64,000 nucleotides of DNA from Sinorhizobium glycinis (GCF_001651865.1 NZ_LPUX01000053.1:496001-560000); one strand, 5' to 3'; shown: positions 35,281 through 43,993, numbered from the stretch's first letter. Program-made: numbers and translations. Notes: a model not told the origin generated them from the letters alone.

Positions 35281-35652
35281 TCACTCGAAAGTCCCCTTCC
35301 CGATTACCCGAACGATATGCTCGCACACATTGTCGATGTCGCGCAGCACGTCGTCGTTCCAGAAACGCAGGACAGTCCAGCCAGCCGCCTCCAGACGCAG
35401 AGTACGGTCCCTATCGTAATCGGCATCGTCTGGTCTCGCATGCTGCGAACCATCGACTTCGACGATCAGCCGATGTGCCGGGCAAGCAAAATCGACAATG
35501 TAACGCGCAATCGGAACCTGCCGGCGAAAAGCTAGGCCCATCAATCGATGCGCGCGCAACTCGTTCCAGAGCTTCAGCTCGGCGTCCGTCAGAGTTGCGC
35601 GCATGCGGCGAGCATTGGCACGAGCTTTTTGCGGGACATCAGCGTGAGGCAT
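35281..35652 (-). CDS. DUF559 domain protein (Vsr/endonuclease-like fold)
   Basis: A 123-residue protein of the DUF559 family, which is related to very-short-patch and other PD-(D/E)XK-like nucleases. Recognisable segments are ANARRMRATLTDAELKLWNEL, GLAFRRQVPIARYIVDFACP, LIVEVDGSQHARPDDADYDRDR (in outline; Asp and Glu-x-Asp as putative metal ligands) and GWTVLRFWNDDVL. No methyltransferase is adjacent, so it is not an obvious restriction-modification member. It stands alone between a palindromic element and the dsbA-like gene and may be a cargo or solitary DNA-repair gene. Confidence 0.85.
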   Translation of the reverse strand: MPHADVPQKARANARRMRATLTDAELKLWNELRAHRLMGLAFRRQVPIARYIVDFACPAHRLIVEVDGSQHARPDDADYDRDRTLRLEAAGWTVLRFWNDDVLRDIDNVCEHIVRVIGKGTFE

Positions 35653-35686
35653 GCATCAACCTCTCCTGCTGCAAGCTCCCAACAAG

Positions 35687-35718
35687 AAAAACGGGCGCAC
35701 GGCTGCCGCCGTCGCCCG
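35687..35718 (-). terminator. Intrinsic terminator of the DsbA-like gene
   Basis: On the minus strand CGGGCG and ACGGC pair with GCCGT and CGCCCG around a GGCA loop, with a single G bulge, followed by TTTTTC. It lies 21 bp past the stop of the DsbA-like gene. Confidence 0.82.
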
Positions 35719-35738
35719 CATTCCGAAAAAGCGAAGGA

Positions 35739-36545
35739 TCAGAGCTTGCTGTCGATGAGGGCCGACAGAACGTCAACCGACATGTCCCCCGAATAGTGCT
35801 CGCCGTTCACGAAAAAGGTCGGCGTCGATTTCACCCCGAACTCGTTGGCGCCGCGCTGCATGACTGCGTTCACATCATCCAGAAGTTTTTGGTTCGTCAA
35901 GCAGGCCTCGAAGCTCTCCTGTGTAAAACCGGCGAGTTTCGACATCTGCAGCAGTGCATCGCGGCCGTTTTCCGCGGCGGCCCATTGTTCCTGCTGCTTG
36001 AACAGCATGGAGATCATCGGGAAATACTGTCCCTCCGGTGCGCATCGCGCCAGCATGAAGGCTGCCGCGGCGCGCGGGTCGAAGGGGAACTCGCGGACGA
36101 TGAAGCGCACCTTGCCGCTATCGATGTATTTCGCCTTGATGGCGTCGAAGGTCTTGTTGTGGAAGTTGGCGCAGTGCGGGCAGGTCATCGACATGTATTC
36201 GACGATCGTCACCGGCGCATTCGCCTCCCCCAGTGCCATTTCCGGCAGCGCGCCGGGCTCCATCAGCTTCTGCACGTCGACACTGCCTTCCGACTGCGGC
36301 AGCTCGGCCTTGGCGGCCGGGGCGGAAGCCTGTGCGACCTCGGTGCCGGCCGGCTTTGCCTGGCTCGAAGCGGCCGGTTGCGCAGTGGAGGCGGTGGTCG
36401 TCGCATCCGCGCTCGCAGATGTTTCGGCCGGCGCCTTGGAAGCCTCCTTCATCTCATCGCTGCAGGCCGCGAGCACCAGGGATATCGCCGCGACGGCGAC
36501 ACCACTCAGCAGGCGGTTCGGAAGGCTTTTTTTCGAAGCGGACAT
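35739..36545 (-). CDS. DsbA-family thiol:disulfide protein, predicted lipoprotein
   Basis: The start at ATG 36545 gives 268 residues with a lipobox (LVLAAC, Cys28). A long Ala/Ser/Thr-rich linker (residues 35-95) tethers the catalytic domain. The thioredoxin-fold domain (from about 115) begins APVTIVEYMSMTCPHCANFH, with the CPHC redox motif. It keeps the cis-Pro region GVKSTPTFFVNG near residue 240. It resembles the BdbD/DsbA-like disulfide oxidoreductases with a helical insertion. It probably acts in the periplasm at a membrane. Transcription may continue from dciA, about 120 bp upstream. Confidence 0.92.
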   Translation of the reverse strand: MSASKKSLPNRLLSGVAVAAISLVLAACSDEMKEASKAPAETSASADATTTASTAQPAASSQAKPAGTEVAQASAPAAKAELPQSEGSVDVQKLMEPGALPEMALGEANAPVTIVEYMSMTCPHCANFHNKTFDAIKAKYIDSGKVRFIVREFPFDPRAAAAFMLARCAPEGQYFPMISMLFKQQEQWAAAENGRDALLQMSKLAGFTQESFEACLTNQKLLDDVNAVMQRGANEFGVKSTPTFFVNGEHYSGDMSVDVLSALIDSKL

Positions 36546-36666
36546 GGACAGGACCTGTGTTCTACGAGGGGAGAATTGAAGTGTGATTTCGATAACTTGC
36601 TCAATGCGAGGCGACAAGGGGTGGCGCCTCAACTGAATTCAAACAATTGTGACCCCTTGATGATTG

Positions 36667-37173
36667 CTATTTTCGTCGCTGCGAGAACACGGCCGTGCCG
36701 AGCCGTTTCAGCGCCGTCTTCAGCGCCTGGCTCTCGATGCCCTCCACCAGGGTATCGAGCCGGCGGGCCCGTTCGCCGGTCAGCGGTCGCGGCCGGCGGT
36801 AGGGCTTGGGCGGAGCGGCGACCGGCTTCTGGACGATGCGCAGCTGGCCAATCGCATAAAAGCCGAAGAAGCCGTTGATGCGCTGGATCAGTTCGCCCTG
36901 CGCATGGGTGAGAAACAGTGCCCTCGCGCCTTCGCAGGCGACCGTCAGCACGCCGGGCTGGTGGCCGCCTTCGCCGCCGATCTCGGAGGCGCGGCGTGGC
37001 CAGGCGATCTTTTCCGGCCGCGTGCAATCGGCAAATTCGGCGCCGGCGATCTCGTCCCAGGAGCCGAGCAGCATCGTGCTGATGCCGGCCCGCTTGGCCA
37101 GCACCGGATCGATCAGGCCGTTCGCGACCTCGCTGATCTGGACGACGCCCTTGCGGGATTTCGCTTCACTCAC
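36667..37173 (-). CDS. dciA: DUF721/DciA-like protein
   Basis: Translation starts at GTG 37173 with AAGG upstream. The 168-residue protein has the DUF721 domain in its first 110 residues: VAKRAGISTMLLGSW-like start, DEIAGAEFADCTRPEKIAW, GVLTVACEGARALFLTHAQ and LIQRINGFFGFYAIGQLRIVQ (in outline). A basic Pro-rich C-terminal region follows. DciA helps load the replicative helicase in bacteria lacking DnaC. The divergent mutY gene is separated from it by the 261-bp hairpin element. Confidence 0.82.
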   Translation of the reverse strand: MSEAKSRKGVVQISEVANGLIDPVLAKRAGISTMLLGSWDEIAGAEFADCTRPEKIAWPRRASEIGGEGGHQPGVLTVACEGARALFLTHAQGELIQRINGFFGFYAIGQLRIVQKPVAAPPKPYRRPRPLTGERARRLDTLVEGIESQALKTALKRLGTAVFSQRRK

Positions 37174-37198
37174 CGGAACGCCTTTCTGTTCGCAACTT

Positions 37199-37459
37199 AG
37201 GGTCAGGACCTATTAAATTCATCCGTTCTGTTCAGGTCCATGGGATTGGATGGAAGAAAACAAGCGCAAGGCAAGACCCGGAGGTCTTGTCGAGCATTGT
37301 TTTCGATCAGGCGGCCCATGGACCTGAACCCGAAGGGCGGATTTCGCGCCTGACCGCGTCGGGAAGATTTGAAAATGTTTGGCATTTCCTGCATCTTCCC
37401 TCCTAGTCAGACACGAAAGCCGCCGCGCAGAACGGATGAATTTAATAGGTCCTGACCCT
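37199..37459. mobile_element. MITE-like 261-bp element with perfect 32-bp terminal inverted repeats
   Basis: The termini 37199-37230 and 37428-37459 are perfect 32-bp inverted repeats beginning AGGGTCAGGACCTATTAAAT. Inside are two long hairpins. Hairpin 1 (37230-37329) has 15-bp outer arms (GTTCAGGTCCATGGG), then GAAAACAA/TTGTTTTC and CAAGACC/GGTCTTG around a CGGA loop. Hairpin 2 (about 37336-37424) has GGCGGATTTCG/CGAAAGCCGCC, TGAC/GTCA and GGGAAGAT/ATCTTCCC. No transposase-size ORF and no obvious target duplication are seen. It lies 25 bp from the dciA start and 65 bp from the mutY start. Confidence 0.8.
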
Positions 37460-37524
37460 TGATCGAGCCTTGAAGCCCGAGCGGGTGTCGGCCAAGTATA
37501 GGCCGGAAAAGGACTCCCCGGCAA

Positions 37525-38613
37525 ATGACGCTCAATACCCTGAAGGCGACCGAAGCCGCCACCCTTCTGCTCGACTGGTACGACCGCCACCACCGCGATC
37601 TGCCCTGGCGTGTCTCGCCGCCGATGGCGGCGCGCGGCGCCCTTGCCGACCCCTATCATGTCTGGCTCTCCGAAGTCATGCTGCAACAGACCACGGTGCA
37701 GGCGGTGAAGGCCTATTTCGACAAGTTTCTGACGCTGTGGCCGACGGTGGAAAATCTCGCCGCCGCCGAGACCGAAGACGTGATGAGGGCCTGGGCCGGG
37801 CTCGGCTACTACGCCCGGGCGCGCAACCTGAAGAAATGCGCAGAGGCGGTGGCGCGCGAGCATGGCGGCCGCTTCCCGGAAACCGAGGAAGGACTGAAGG
37901 CCCTTCCCGGCGTCGGCGACTATACGGCGGCCGCGATCGCGGCCATCGCCTTCAACCGCAAGAGCGCCGTGCTCGACGGCAATGTCGAGCGGGTGATTTC
38001 CCGCCTCCATGCGATCGAGACGCCGCTGCCCGCAGCCAAGCCTGAAATGCGACGGCTCGTCTCGGAACTGACGCCCTCCAACCGGCCGGGCGACTTCGCC
38101 CAGGCGATGATGGACCTCGGCGCGAAGATCTGCACGCCGAAGCGCCCCGCCTGCGCGCTCTGTCCCTTCGGCGGCAGCTGTCGCGCGCTCACGATCGCCG
38201 ACCCCGAGACATTTCCCCGCAAGGCGGGAAGGAAGGAAAAGCCGCTGCGCCTCGGCGCCGCCTTCGTCGCGATCGATAGTTCCGACGCCGTCTATCTGCG
38301 CAAGCGGGCCGCTTCCGGACTCCTTGGCGGCATGACGGAAGTGCCAGGCACGGGCTGGACCGCACGTCGCGACGGCGACACCTCGATCGACGCGCAGCCC
38401 TTCGCCGCGGCCTGGGAGGCCTGCGGCACGATCACCCATGTCTTCACGCATTTCGAGCTGCACCTCTCGGTCTACCGGGCGAAAGTCGCGCAGGCCGTCG
38501 CGTGTGCCGAGGGCTGGTGGGAGCCGATCGCGTCGCTGAAGCGGCAGGCGCTGCCGACCGTCATGAAAAAAGCAATCGCGCAGGCTATACCGCACGCGTT
38601 CAAACCTGTGTAA
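37525..38613 (+). CDS. mutY: A/G-specific adenine glycosylase MutY
   Basis: The 362-residue base-excision enzyme removes adenine opposite 8-oxoguanine. It has WLSEVMLQQTTVQAV with the catalytic Glu near 47, the helix-hairpin-helix LPGVGDYTAAAI and the following Asp (VLDGNVERV). The 4Fe-4S loop CTPKRPACALCPFGGSC has correct C-x6-C-x2-C-x5-C spacing. The C-terminal NUDIX-like domain (from about 245) recognises oxidised guanine. Length is normal. The promoter must lie in or across the hairpin element just upstream. Confidence 0.96.
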   Translation: MTLNTLKATEAATLLLDWYDRHHRDLPWRVSPPMAARGALADPYHVWLSEVMLQQTTVQAVKAYFDKFLTLWPTVENLAAAETEDVMRAWAGLGYYARARNLKKCAEAVAREHGGRFPETEEGLKALPGVGDYTAAAIAAIAFNRKSAVLDGNVERVISRLHAIETPLPAAKPEMRRLVSELTPSNRPGDFAQAMMDLGAKICTPKRPACALCPFGGSCRALTIADPETFPRKAGRKEKPLRLGAAFVAIDSSDAVYLRKRAASGLLGGMTEVPGTGWTARRDGDTSIDAQPFAAAWEACGTITHVFTHFELHLSVYRAKVAQAVACAEGWWEPIASLKRQALPTVMKKAIAQAIPHAFKPV

Positions 38614-38669
38614 AGCAAGTTCGTTACGCTCCGTGTCCCACTCTACGGATAACACTTCAGGAATTCCCA

Positions 38670-39338
38670 ATGAGCATCGTCGACATCCGCCACATCGTAT
38701 TCGACATCGGCAAGGTGCTGATCCACTACGACCCGCATATCCCCTACTCCCGGATCATCCCGGACGAGGCGGAACGCAGCTGGTTCTTCGCGAATGTCTG
38801 CACCCATGACTGGAACATCGAGCAGGACCGCGGCCGTTCCTGGGAAGAGGCCGAGGCGCTGTTGATCCAGGATCATCCGGAGCGGGAGGAGCAGATCCGC
38901 GCCTTCCGCCGCCACTGGCACGAAATGGTGCCGCATGCCTATCTGGAAACGGTCGAGCTGATGGAACGCCTGATTGCCGAAGGTCGTGACGTGACGATGC
39001 TGACCAATTTCGCTTCCGATACGTTTCGCGAGGCGCAGAAGCGCTTCCCCTTCCTCACGCTGCCGCGCGGCGTCACCGTTTCGGGCGATGTCGGGCTGAT
39101 CAAGCCGGACATCGAAATCTACAGGACACACGCCCGAAGCTTCGGCCTGGAGCCCGCCGCGACGGTCTTCATCGACGACAGCCTGGCCAATGTCGAAGGC
39201 GCCCGGGCCGCCGGCTGGCATGCCATCCATTTCACCGATGCACAGAGGCTGAGGGCCGATCTGGCGGCCTATGGCGTGCAACCCCTGGCTGGTCTTCATG
39301 GCATGGCCACGGCGGAGGCTTCCGTGGCCCAGCCGTAG
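38670..39338 (+). CDS. HAD-superfamily hydrolase (HAD-IA, YihX-like)
   Basis: From ATG 38670 (AGGA upstream) the frame gives 222 residues. Motif I is VFDIGKVLIHYDP, the D-x-G-x-V form seen in epoxide-hydrolase-like or YihX-type HAD proteins. Motif II is MLTNFASDTF, motif III the Lys in LIKPDIEIY, and motif IV VFIDDSLANVEGA. The substrate is unknown; a sugar phosphate phosphatase is one option. It follows mutY by 56 bp and may share its transcript. Confidence 0.9.
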   Translation: MSIVDIRHIVFDIGKVLIHYDPHIPYSRIIPDEAERSWFFANVCTHDWNIEQDRGRSWEEAEALLIQDHPEREEQIRAFRRHWHEMVPHAYLETVELMERLIAEGRDVTMLTNFASDTFREAQKRFPFLTLPRGVTVSGDVGLIKPDIEIYRTHARSFGLEPAATVFIDDSLANVEGARAAGWHAIHFTDAQRLRADLAAYGVQPLAGLHGMATAEASVAQP

Positions 39339-39461
39339 GCTTCCGCCACGGAAAGGCCCCGGCCAATTCACGAAAACGCCGCAATCGGTTCACCCACCAT
39401 TCAGCTTCATTGCTCCATGATCCGCGTTAGATTTCAACGCCTTCACTAGAAAGGTCGAGCA

Positions 39462-40499
39462 ATGGTCACGCGCATCTACGGTACGAACTACGCCGATATC
39501 CTCAAGCAGAACAGCTATATCGAGGTCGAAATCTACGGGTATGACGGTGACGACGACATCTACCTGAACAGGACCGACAGCTACGGCGGATACAACTATG
39601 TCGATGCTGGCTACGGCCACGACCTGGTGGTGAACTCCTACGAAGGCGGCAACGATATTTACATGGGTGCCGGCAACGATATCTATGTCGCCGACATCCG
39701 GGCCCGCGACACCAGCTCCTACGACGTCGTCTATGGCGGCAGCGGCAACGACCGCTTCGAGATCGACGGCTATGCCAGCGACTATTACGGCGAGAGCGGC
39801 AACGACACCTTCCTCTCGGCCGGCTTCAACAACTACTTCAACGGCGGCACCGGCATCGACGCGATCAGCTATCAGTTCCAGGACGACTGGAGCTCGGAGC
39901 GCGGCAAGGGTGTCACGATCGACCTCGGCTATAAATACGCCACCACCGGCAGCGGCCGGCGCGAGGACCTGATCAGCATCGAGAACGCCACGGGCACGAA
40001 CTACGGCCATGACGACATCACCGGCAGCTCTGTTGCCAACACGCTGCGCGGCCTCGGTGGCCACGACATTCTCGAGGGCCTCGCCGGCGACGATTTCCTC
40101 GACGGCGGCAGCGGCGACGACGACCTCTACGGCGGCTCCGGCGCCGATATTCTGCGCGGCGGCACGGGCTTCGACTACCTGGTCGGCGGGACCGGCACCG
40201 ACAGCTTCGATTTCAATTCGATCGGCGAATCGGTGGTCGGCACCAGGCGCGACGTGATCAGCGACTTCCACCGTTCGGAATTTGACGTGATCGACCTGTC
40301 GACGATCGACGCCGACACGACCTGGAGCGGCAACCAGCAATTCACCTTCATCGGCGGCAGCGCCTTTTCGGGAGACGCCGGCCAGCTGAACTTCCGCTCC
40401 GGCATCCTGTCCGGCGACGTCAACGGCGACGGCTATGCCGACTTCCAGATCAAGGTGAACGGCGTCACCAGCCTGCGGGTCGACGATTTCTTCCTTTGA
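39462..40499 (+). CDS. RTX-type calcium-binding secreted protein
   Basis: The 345-residue acidic protein is rich in Gly, Asp and Tyr. Glycine-rich nonapeptides (GGSGNDRFE, GESGNDTFL, GGSGDDDLY, GGSGADILR, GGTGFDYLV) occur in an early group and a later block near residues 200-250. The C-terminal 100 residues (DVISDFHRSEFDVIDLSTIDAD, then DVNGDGYADF and a DDFFL end) match the conserved type I secretion region of serralysin/hemolysin-type proteins. There is no N-terminal signal. No ABC exporter, HlyD or protease domain lies nearby, so export would use a system elsewhere. Function is unknown; adhesion or calcium binding is likely. Confidence 0.88.
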   Translation: MVTRIYGTNYADILKQNSYIEVEIYGYDGDDDIYLNRTDSYGGYNYVDAGYGHDLVVNSYEGGNDIYMGAGNDIYVADIRARDTSSYDVVYGGSGNDRFEIDGYASDYYGESGNDTFLSAGFNNYFNGGTGIDAISYQFQDDWSSERGKGVTIDLGYKYATTGSGRREDLISIENATGTNYGHDDITGSSVANTLRGLGGHDILEGLAGDDFLDGGSGDDDLYGGSGADILRGGTGFDYLVGGTGTDSFDFNSIGESVVGTRRDVISDFHRSEFDVIDLSTIDADTTWSGNQQFTFIGGSAFSGDAGQLNFRSGILSGDVNGDGYADFQIKVNGVTSLRVDDFFL

Positions 40500-40520
40500 T
40501 TGTAGCCGACGCGTGTGCGA

Positions 40521-40653
40521 TTGCCCCTCTCCTCGGGTTTAACCCGAGGACTAGCCCTCTTACCGCAGGCGGGAGAGGGGACGAGGCGGCGCGGCATGCC
40601 CCTTCTCCCCGCCTGCGGGGAGAAGGTGGCCGGCAGGCCGGATGAGGGGCAAA
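40521..40653. repeat. GC-rich intergenic mosaic repeat
   Basis: TTGCCCCTCTCCTCGGG, a TCGGGTTTAACCCGA hairpin and then two hairpins, the second being CCTTCTCCCCGC/GCGGGGAGAAGG, ending GGATGAGGGGCAAA. The first CTCTTACCGCAGGCGGGAGAG arm is diverged. The layout is closest to the copy between betB and betA. Confidence 0.85.
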
Positions 40654-40674
40654 TCCTCGCGGCACATCATATAC

Positions 40675-40709
40675 AAACGCCCGGAATCCTCCTCGGATTC
40701 CGGGCGTTT
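40675..40709. terminator. Strong bidirectional terminator between RTX gene and ccrM
   Basis: AAACGCCCGGAATCC, a TCCTC loop and the full reverse complement make a perfect 15-bp stem ending in TTT on both strands. It separates the convergent RTX and ccrM genes. Confidence 0.85.
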
Positions 40710-40784
40710 AAAGCTCTCCGACCGGGACTGAAGGCACAAAACCGGAAGGAGCGCTTTTCGAAGGACCTGAGCGGAACTGGTTGA

Positions 40785-41948
<1,164 letters not shown>

Positions 41949-41959
41949 CTATAGCACTT

Positions 41960-41985
41960 ATGGTTACCGAAGATGGTTACCAAAG
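41960..41985. promoter_or_regulatory. Tandem 13-bp direct repeats upstream of ccrM
   Basis: ATGGTTACCGAAG is followed immediately by ATGGTTACCAAAG, one mismatch in 13. Each unit contains the palindrome GGTTACC, 13 bp apart and about 45-70 bp before the ccrM ATG. The spacing and position suggest a binding site for a dimeric regulator. Confidence 0.45.
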
Positions 41986-42033
41986 CCTGAAGGCCGTCCG
42001 GGAAAATTTGCGGCGCTGCCCACGCCTCTTCGT

Positions 42034-42390
42034 TCAAGCCGCGTTCCCCTCATGCCATTGCCGGCTGTCCTCCGGCGCCTCGTGGCGCTCATTGAGGCCA
42101 TAGTCGCGGACGACCGCGGCGATCCTCAACCGATAGTCGGCAAAGACGCCGGCCCTCCCCGCCGCCTGCGCCGCGCGATGCTCGGCGCCGTTTCGCCAGG
42201 CCTTCACCGCCTCTTCATCCCTCCAGAAGGAGAGCGACAGCAGCTTGTTCGGATCGGCAAGGCTCTGGAACCGCTCGATCGAGATGAAGCCGTCGATATC
42301 GTCCAGAAGCGGTCGCAGGTCGGCGGCAAGGCCGAGATAGGTGTCGCGCTTCTCCTCGGCGGGCAGGACCTCGAAAATCACTGCGATCAT
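42034..42390 (-). CDS. Antibiotic biosynthesis monooxygenase (ABM) domain protein
   Basis: From ATG 42390 (AAAGGAA upstream) the product has 118 residues of a dimeric alpha/beta-barrel fold: MIAVIFEVLPAEEKRDTYLGL, DIDGFISIERFQSLADPNKLLSLSFWRDEEAVKAW (in outline) and ERHEAPEDSRQW. ABM proteins include quinol monooxygenases and heme-degrading enzymes; the substrate is unknown here. It begins four bases after the NIPSNAP stop codon, so the two form an operon, divergent from an ArsR regulator. Confidence 0.85.
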   Translation of the reverse strand: MIAVIFEVLPAEEKRDTYLGLAADLRPLLDDIDGFISIERFQSLADPNKLLSLSFWRDEEAVKAWRNGAEHRAAQAAGRAGVFADYRLRIAAVVRDYGLNERHEAPEDSRQWHEGNAA

Positions 42391-42394
42391 CGCG

Positions 42395-42715
42395 TCATTC
42401 CTTTCCATGCGGCAGCGAGACGTTCTTCAGGAAGATGCGATCCTCCTTGAGGATGAAGCGCTCACGCCGGGCGAACTCGTAATTCTCGCGACCGAGCGGA
42501 TCGGCGGCAAGACGCGCCCGGTAGGCCTCGTAGGCGGCGAGGCTTTCGATGTTGTACGCGCCGTAGGCGGTGGTCGCCGAGCCTTCGTGCGGACCGAAAT
42601 AGCCGATGAGATCGGCGCCGCAGCGTGGGATGGCCTCGCCCCAGTTGCGGGCATAGGTGGCGAAATCATCCTTTCGGAACGGGTCGATCTCGTAGCGGAT
42701 GAAGCAGGTGAGCAT
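42395..42715 (-). CDS. NIPSNAP family protein
   Basis: The 106-residue protein begins MLTCFIRYEIDPFRKDDFATYAR and continues IPRCGADLIGYFGPHEGSATTAYGAY, then REREFILKEDRIFLKNV-like end (ARRERFILKEDRIFL). This is the NIPSNAP ferredoxin-like fold, related to the ABM family. GAGAAAACC lies just before the ATG. The gene is first in a two-gene operon with the ABM gene and divergent from an ArsR-type regulator across a RIME copy. Confidence 0.87.
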   Translation of the reverse strand: MLTCFIRYEIDPFRKDDFATYARNWGEAIPRCGADLIGYFGPHEGSATTAYGAYNIESLAAYEAYRARLAADPLGRENYEFARRERFILKEDRIFLKNVSLPHGKE

Positions 42716-42735
42716 GGTTTTCTCCTTCTTGATGA

Positions 42736-42840
42736 CTACAGCGCCGCGCGTCTTTTCAGACGCGCAAAGGTCGCTGTAGCACTTTGATTTGCTGCATGTT
42801 TTTATCCTTAAATCGGCTACGATTTAAGGAAACATGCAGT
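42736..42840 (+). repeat. RIME-type palindromic repeat, copy 2 of 3
   Basis: Same architecture as 1076-1179, with CTACAGCG/CGCTGTAG around GCGCGTC/GACGCGC, and a CTGCATGTTT/AAACATGCAG second hairpin around TTAAATCGGCTACGATTTAA. It lies in the divergent promoter region of NIPSNAP and the ArsR gene. Confidence 0.88.
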
Positions 42841-42867
42841 AGCATCATGCCCGCTTGTCGCGCCCGG

Positions 42868-42891
42868 ATGCTTCGACTACGATCGAAGCAT
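42868..42891. promoter_or_regulatory. Dyad overlapping the start codon of the ArsR-type gene
   Basis: ATGCTTCGA and TCGAAGCAT are perfect 9-bp inverted arms separated by six bases. The right arm includes the first two bases of the ATG. ArsR-family repressors bind 12-2-12-like dyads at their own promoters, so an autoregulatory operator is the simplest reading. Confidence 0.6.
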
Positions 42892-43570
42892 GAAGGAAGG
42901 TCCTGACATTGCCCTCATCGGATCGCTGATCGGCGATCCGGCGCGCGCCAACATGCTGACCGCGCTGATGGGCGGCCAGGCGCTGACGCCGACCGAGCTT
43001 GCCGCTCATGCCGGCATCACGCTACAGACCGCAAGCTCGCATCTTGCCAAGCTCGAGGCCGGTGGATTGCTGACGCAGCGCAAGCAGGGACGGCATCGCT
43101 ACTACGCCTTGGCGGAAGACGAGGTCGGGCTGATGCTCGAAAGCCTCATGGGTTTCGCGGCGAGCCGCGGTCTGACGCGGCATCGGCCGGGGCCGAAGGA
43201 CCCGGCGCTGCGCAAGGCGCGCGTCTGCTACAATCATCTCGCCGGCGATTATGGCGTGCGCCTGCTGGACAGCCTGATCGCCGCCCGTCAGATCGAAGTA
43301 ACCGGAGAGGACCTCGCTTTGACCGATGCAGGCCGGGATCGGATCGAGGCGCTCGGCATCGACTATCCCGCGCTTCAAAAATCCCGCCGGCCGATCTGCC
43401 GAACCTGCCTTGACTGGAGTGAACGCCGTTCGCATCTCGCCGGCTCGCTCGGCGAGGCGCTGCTCAGGCTTTTCATCGACAAGGGCTGGGCCAAGCGGGA
43501 GCAGAACAGCCGCGCCATCCGCTTCACGGATAGGGGCGAAAAAGCCTTCCTGGAGCTCTTTCCGCTATAA
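42890..43570 (+). CDS. ArsR-family transcriptional regulator
   Basis: A 226-residue protein with an ArsR winged helix in the first 90 residues (IGDPARANMLTALMGGQALTPTELAAHAGI, TASSHLAKLEAGGLLTQRKQGRHRYYAL, in outline). It is longer than usual. The C-terminal half (residues 95-226) has cysteines in VCYNHLAGDYGVRLLD and RRPICRTCLDWSERRSHLAG, a form seen in a subgroup of ArsR-like regulators of unknown ligand. It is divergent from the NIPSNAP/ABM operon, its likely target. Its start lies in a dyad. The last six bases overlap the DUF1284 gene. Confidence 0.9.
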   Translation: MKEGPDIALIGSLIGDPARANMLTALMGGQALTPTELAAHAGITLQTASSHLAKLEAGGLLTQRKQGRHRYYALAEDEVGLMLESLMGFAASRGLTRHRPGPKDPALRKARVCYNHLAGDYGVRLLDSLIAARQIEVTGEDLALTDAGRDRIEALGIDYPALQKSRRPICRTCLDWSERRSHLAGSLGEALLRLFIDKGWAKREQNSRAIRFTDRGEKAFLELFPL

Positions 43571-43993
43571 CCGCTTGGCCTTGACGAGCGCGTCGGCGAA
43601 GCCGTCGCGCGCGATCCGTGTGCAAAACTGCGCCCATTCGCATTCCTCGCAGGCAGCGCGGACCGAGCCTGCAGCGAACGCGGCACGCAAGCGCTCCAAG
43701 CGCTCGCTGTCTAGACGAAGTATCGAGCCGGGTGTGAGCGACAGGCCAAGCAAGTCGGCGACGGCGGCCAGGGCCTTCTCGTCGCGATCAAGGGTGCTGT
43801 CGTTCCGGCAATGGGCCTCGGGCACATCCAGCATAGGAGCGCAGATATCGTCCGGTCCTTCGACGATTTCGATCGCCTCACCGGACGATATGCGGCCGGC
43901 GATCCTAAGATAGTTGCGGGTGAACGCGGGGGTGTAGCCCTCGCCGACGAAGGTCAGCAGGCACAGGAGATGATGGCCGCGCAAGCGAACCAT
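43565..43993 (-). CDS. DUF1284 family protein
   Basis: The ATG at 43993 (142 residues) starts MVRLRGHHLLCLLTFVGEGYTPAF, the DUF1284 hallmark with RGHHLLC. Further cysteines are in DDICAPMLD, EAHCRNDS and the C-terminal AACEECEWAQFCTRIA, a Cys cluster that may bind a metal or iron-sulfur cluster. The function is unknown. An upstream in-frame GTG is possible. It ends within the convergent ArsR gene. Confidence 0.87.
   Translation of the reverse strand: MVRLRGHHLLCLLTFVGEGYTPAFTRNYLRIAGRISSGEAIEIVEGPDDICAPMLDVPEAHCRNDSTLDRDEKALAAVADLLGLSLTPGSILRLDSERLERLRAAFAAGSVRAACEECEWAQFCTRIARDGFADALVKAKRL

Noticed and set aside
33708..36878. 1056-codon open frame on the plus strand opposite smc
   Set aside because: It is the antisense shadow of smc's high-GC codons and crosses repeats and the DsbA-like gene; it has no motif, ribosome site or plausible composition.
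37203..37394. 63-codon minus-strand ORF inside the 261-bp element
   Set aside because: It runs through the inverted-repeat arms and hairpins, has no ribosome site and no similarity that I recognise; more likely a by-product of the palindromic sequence.
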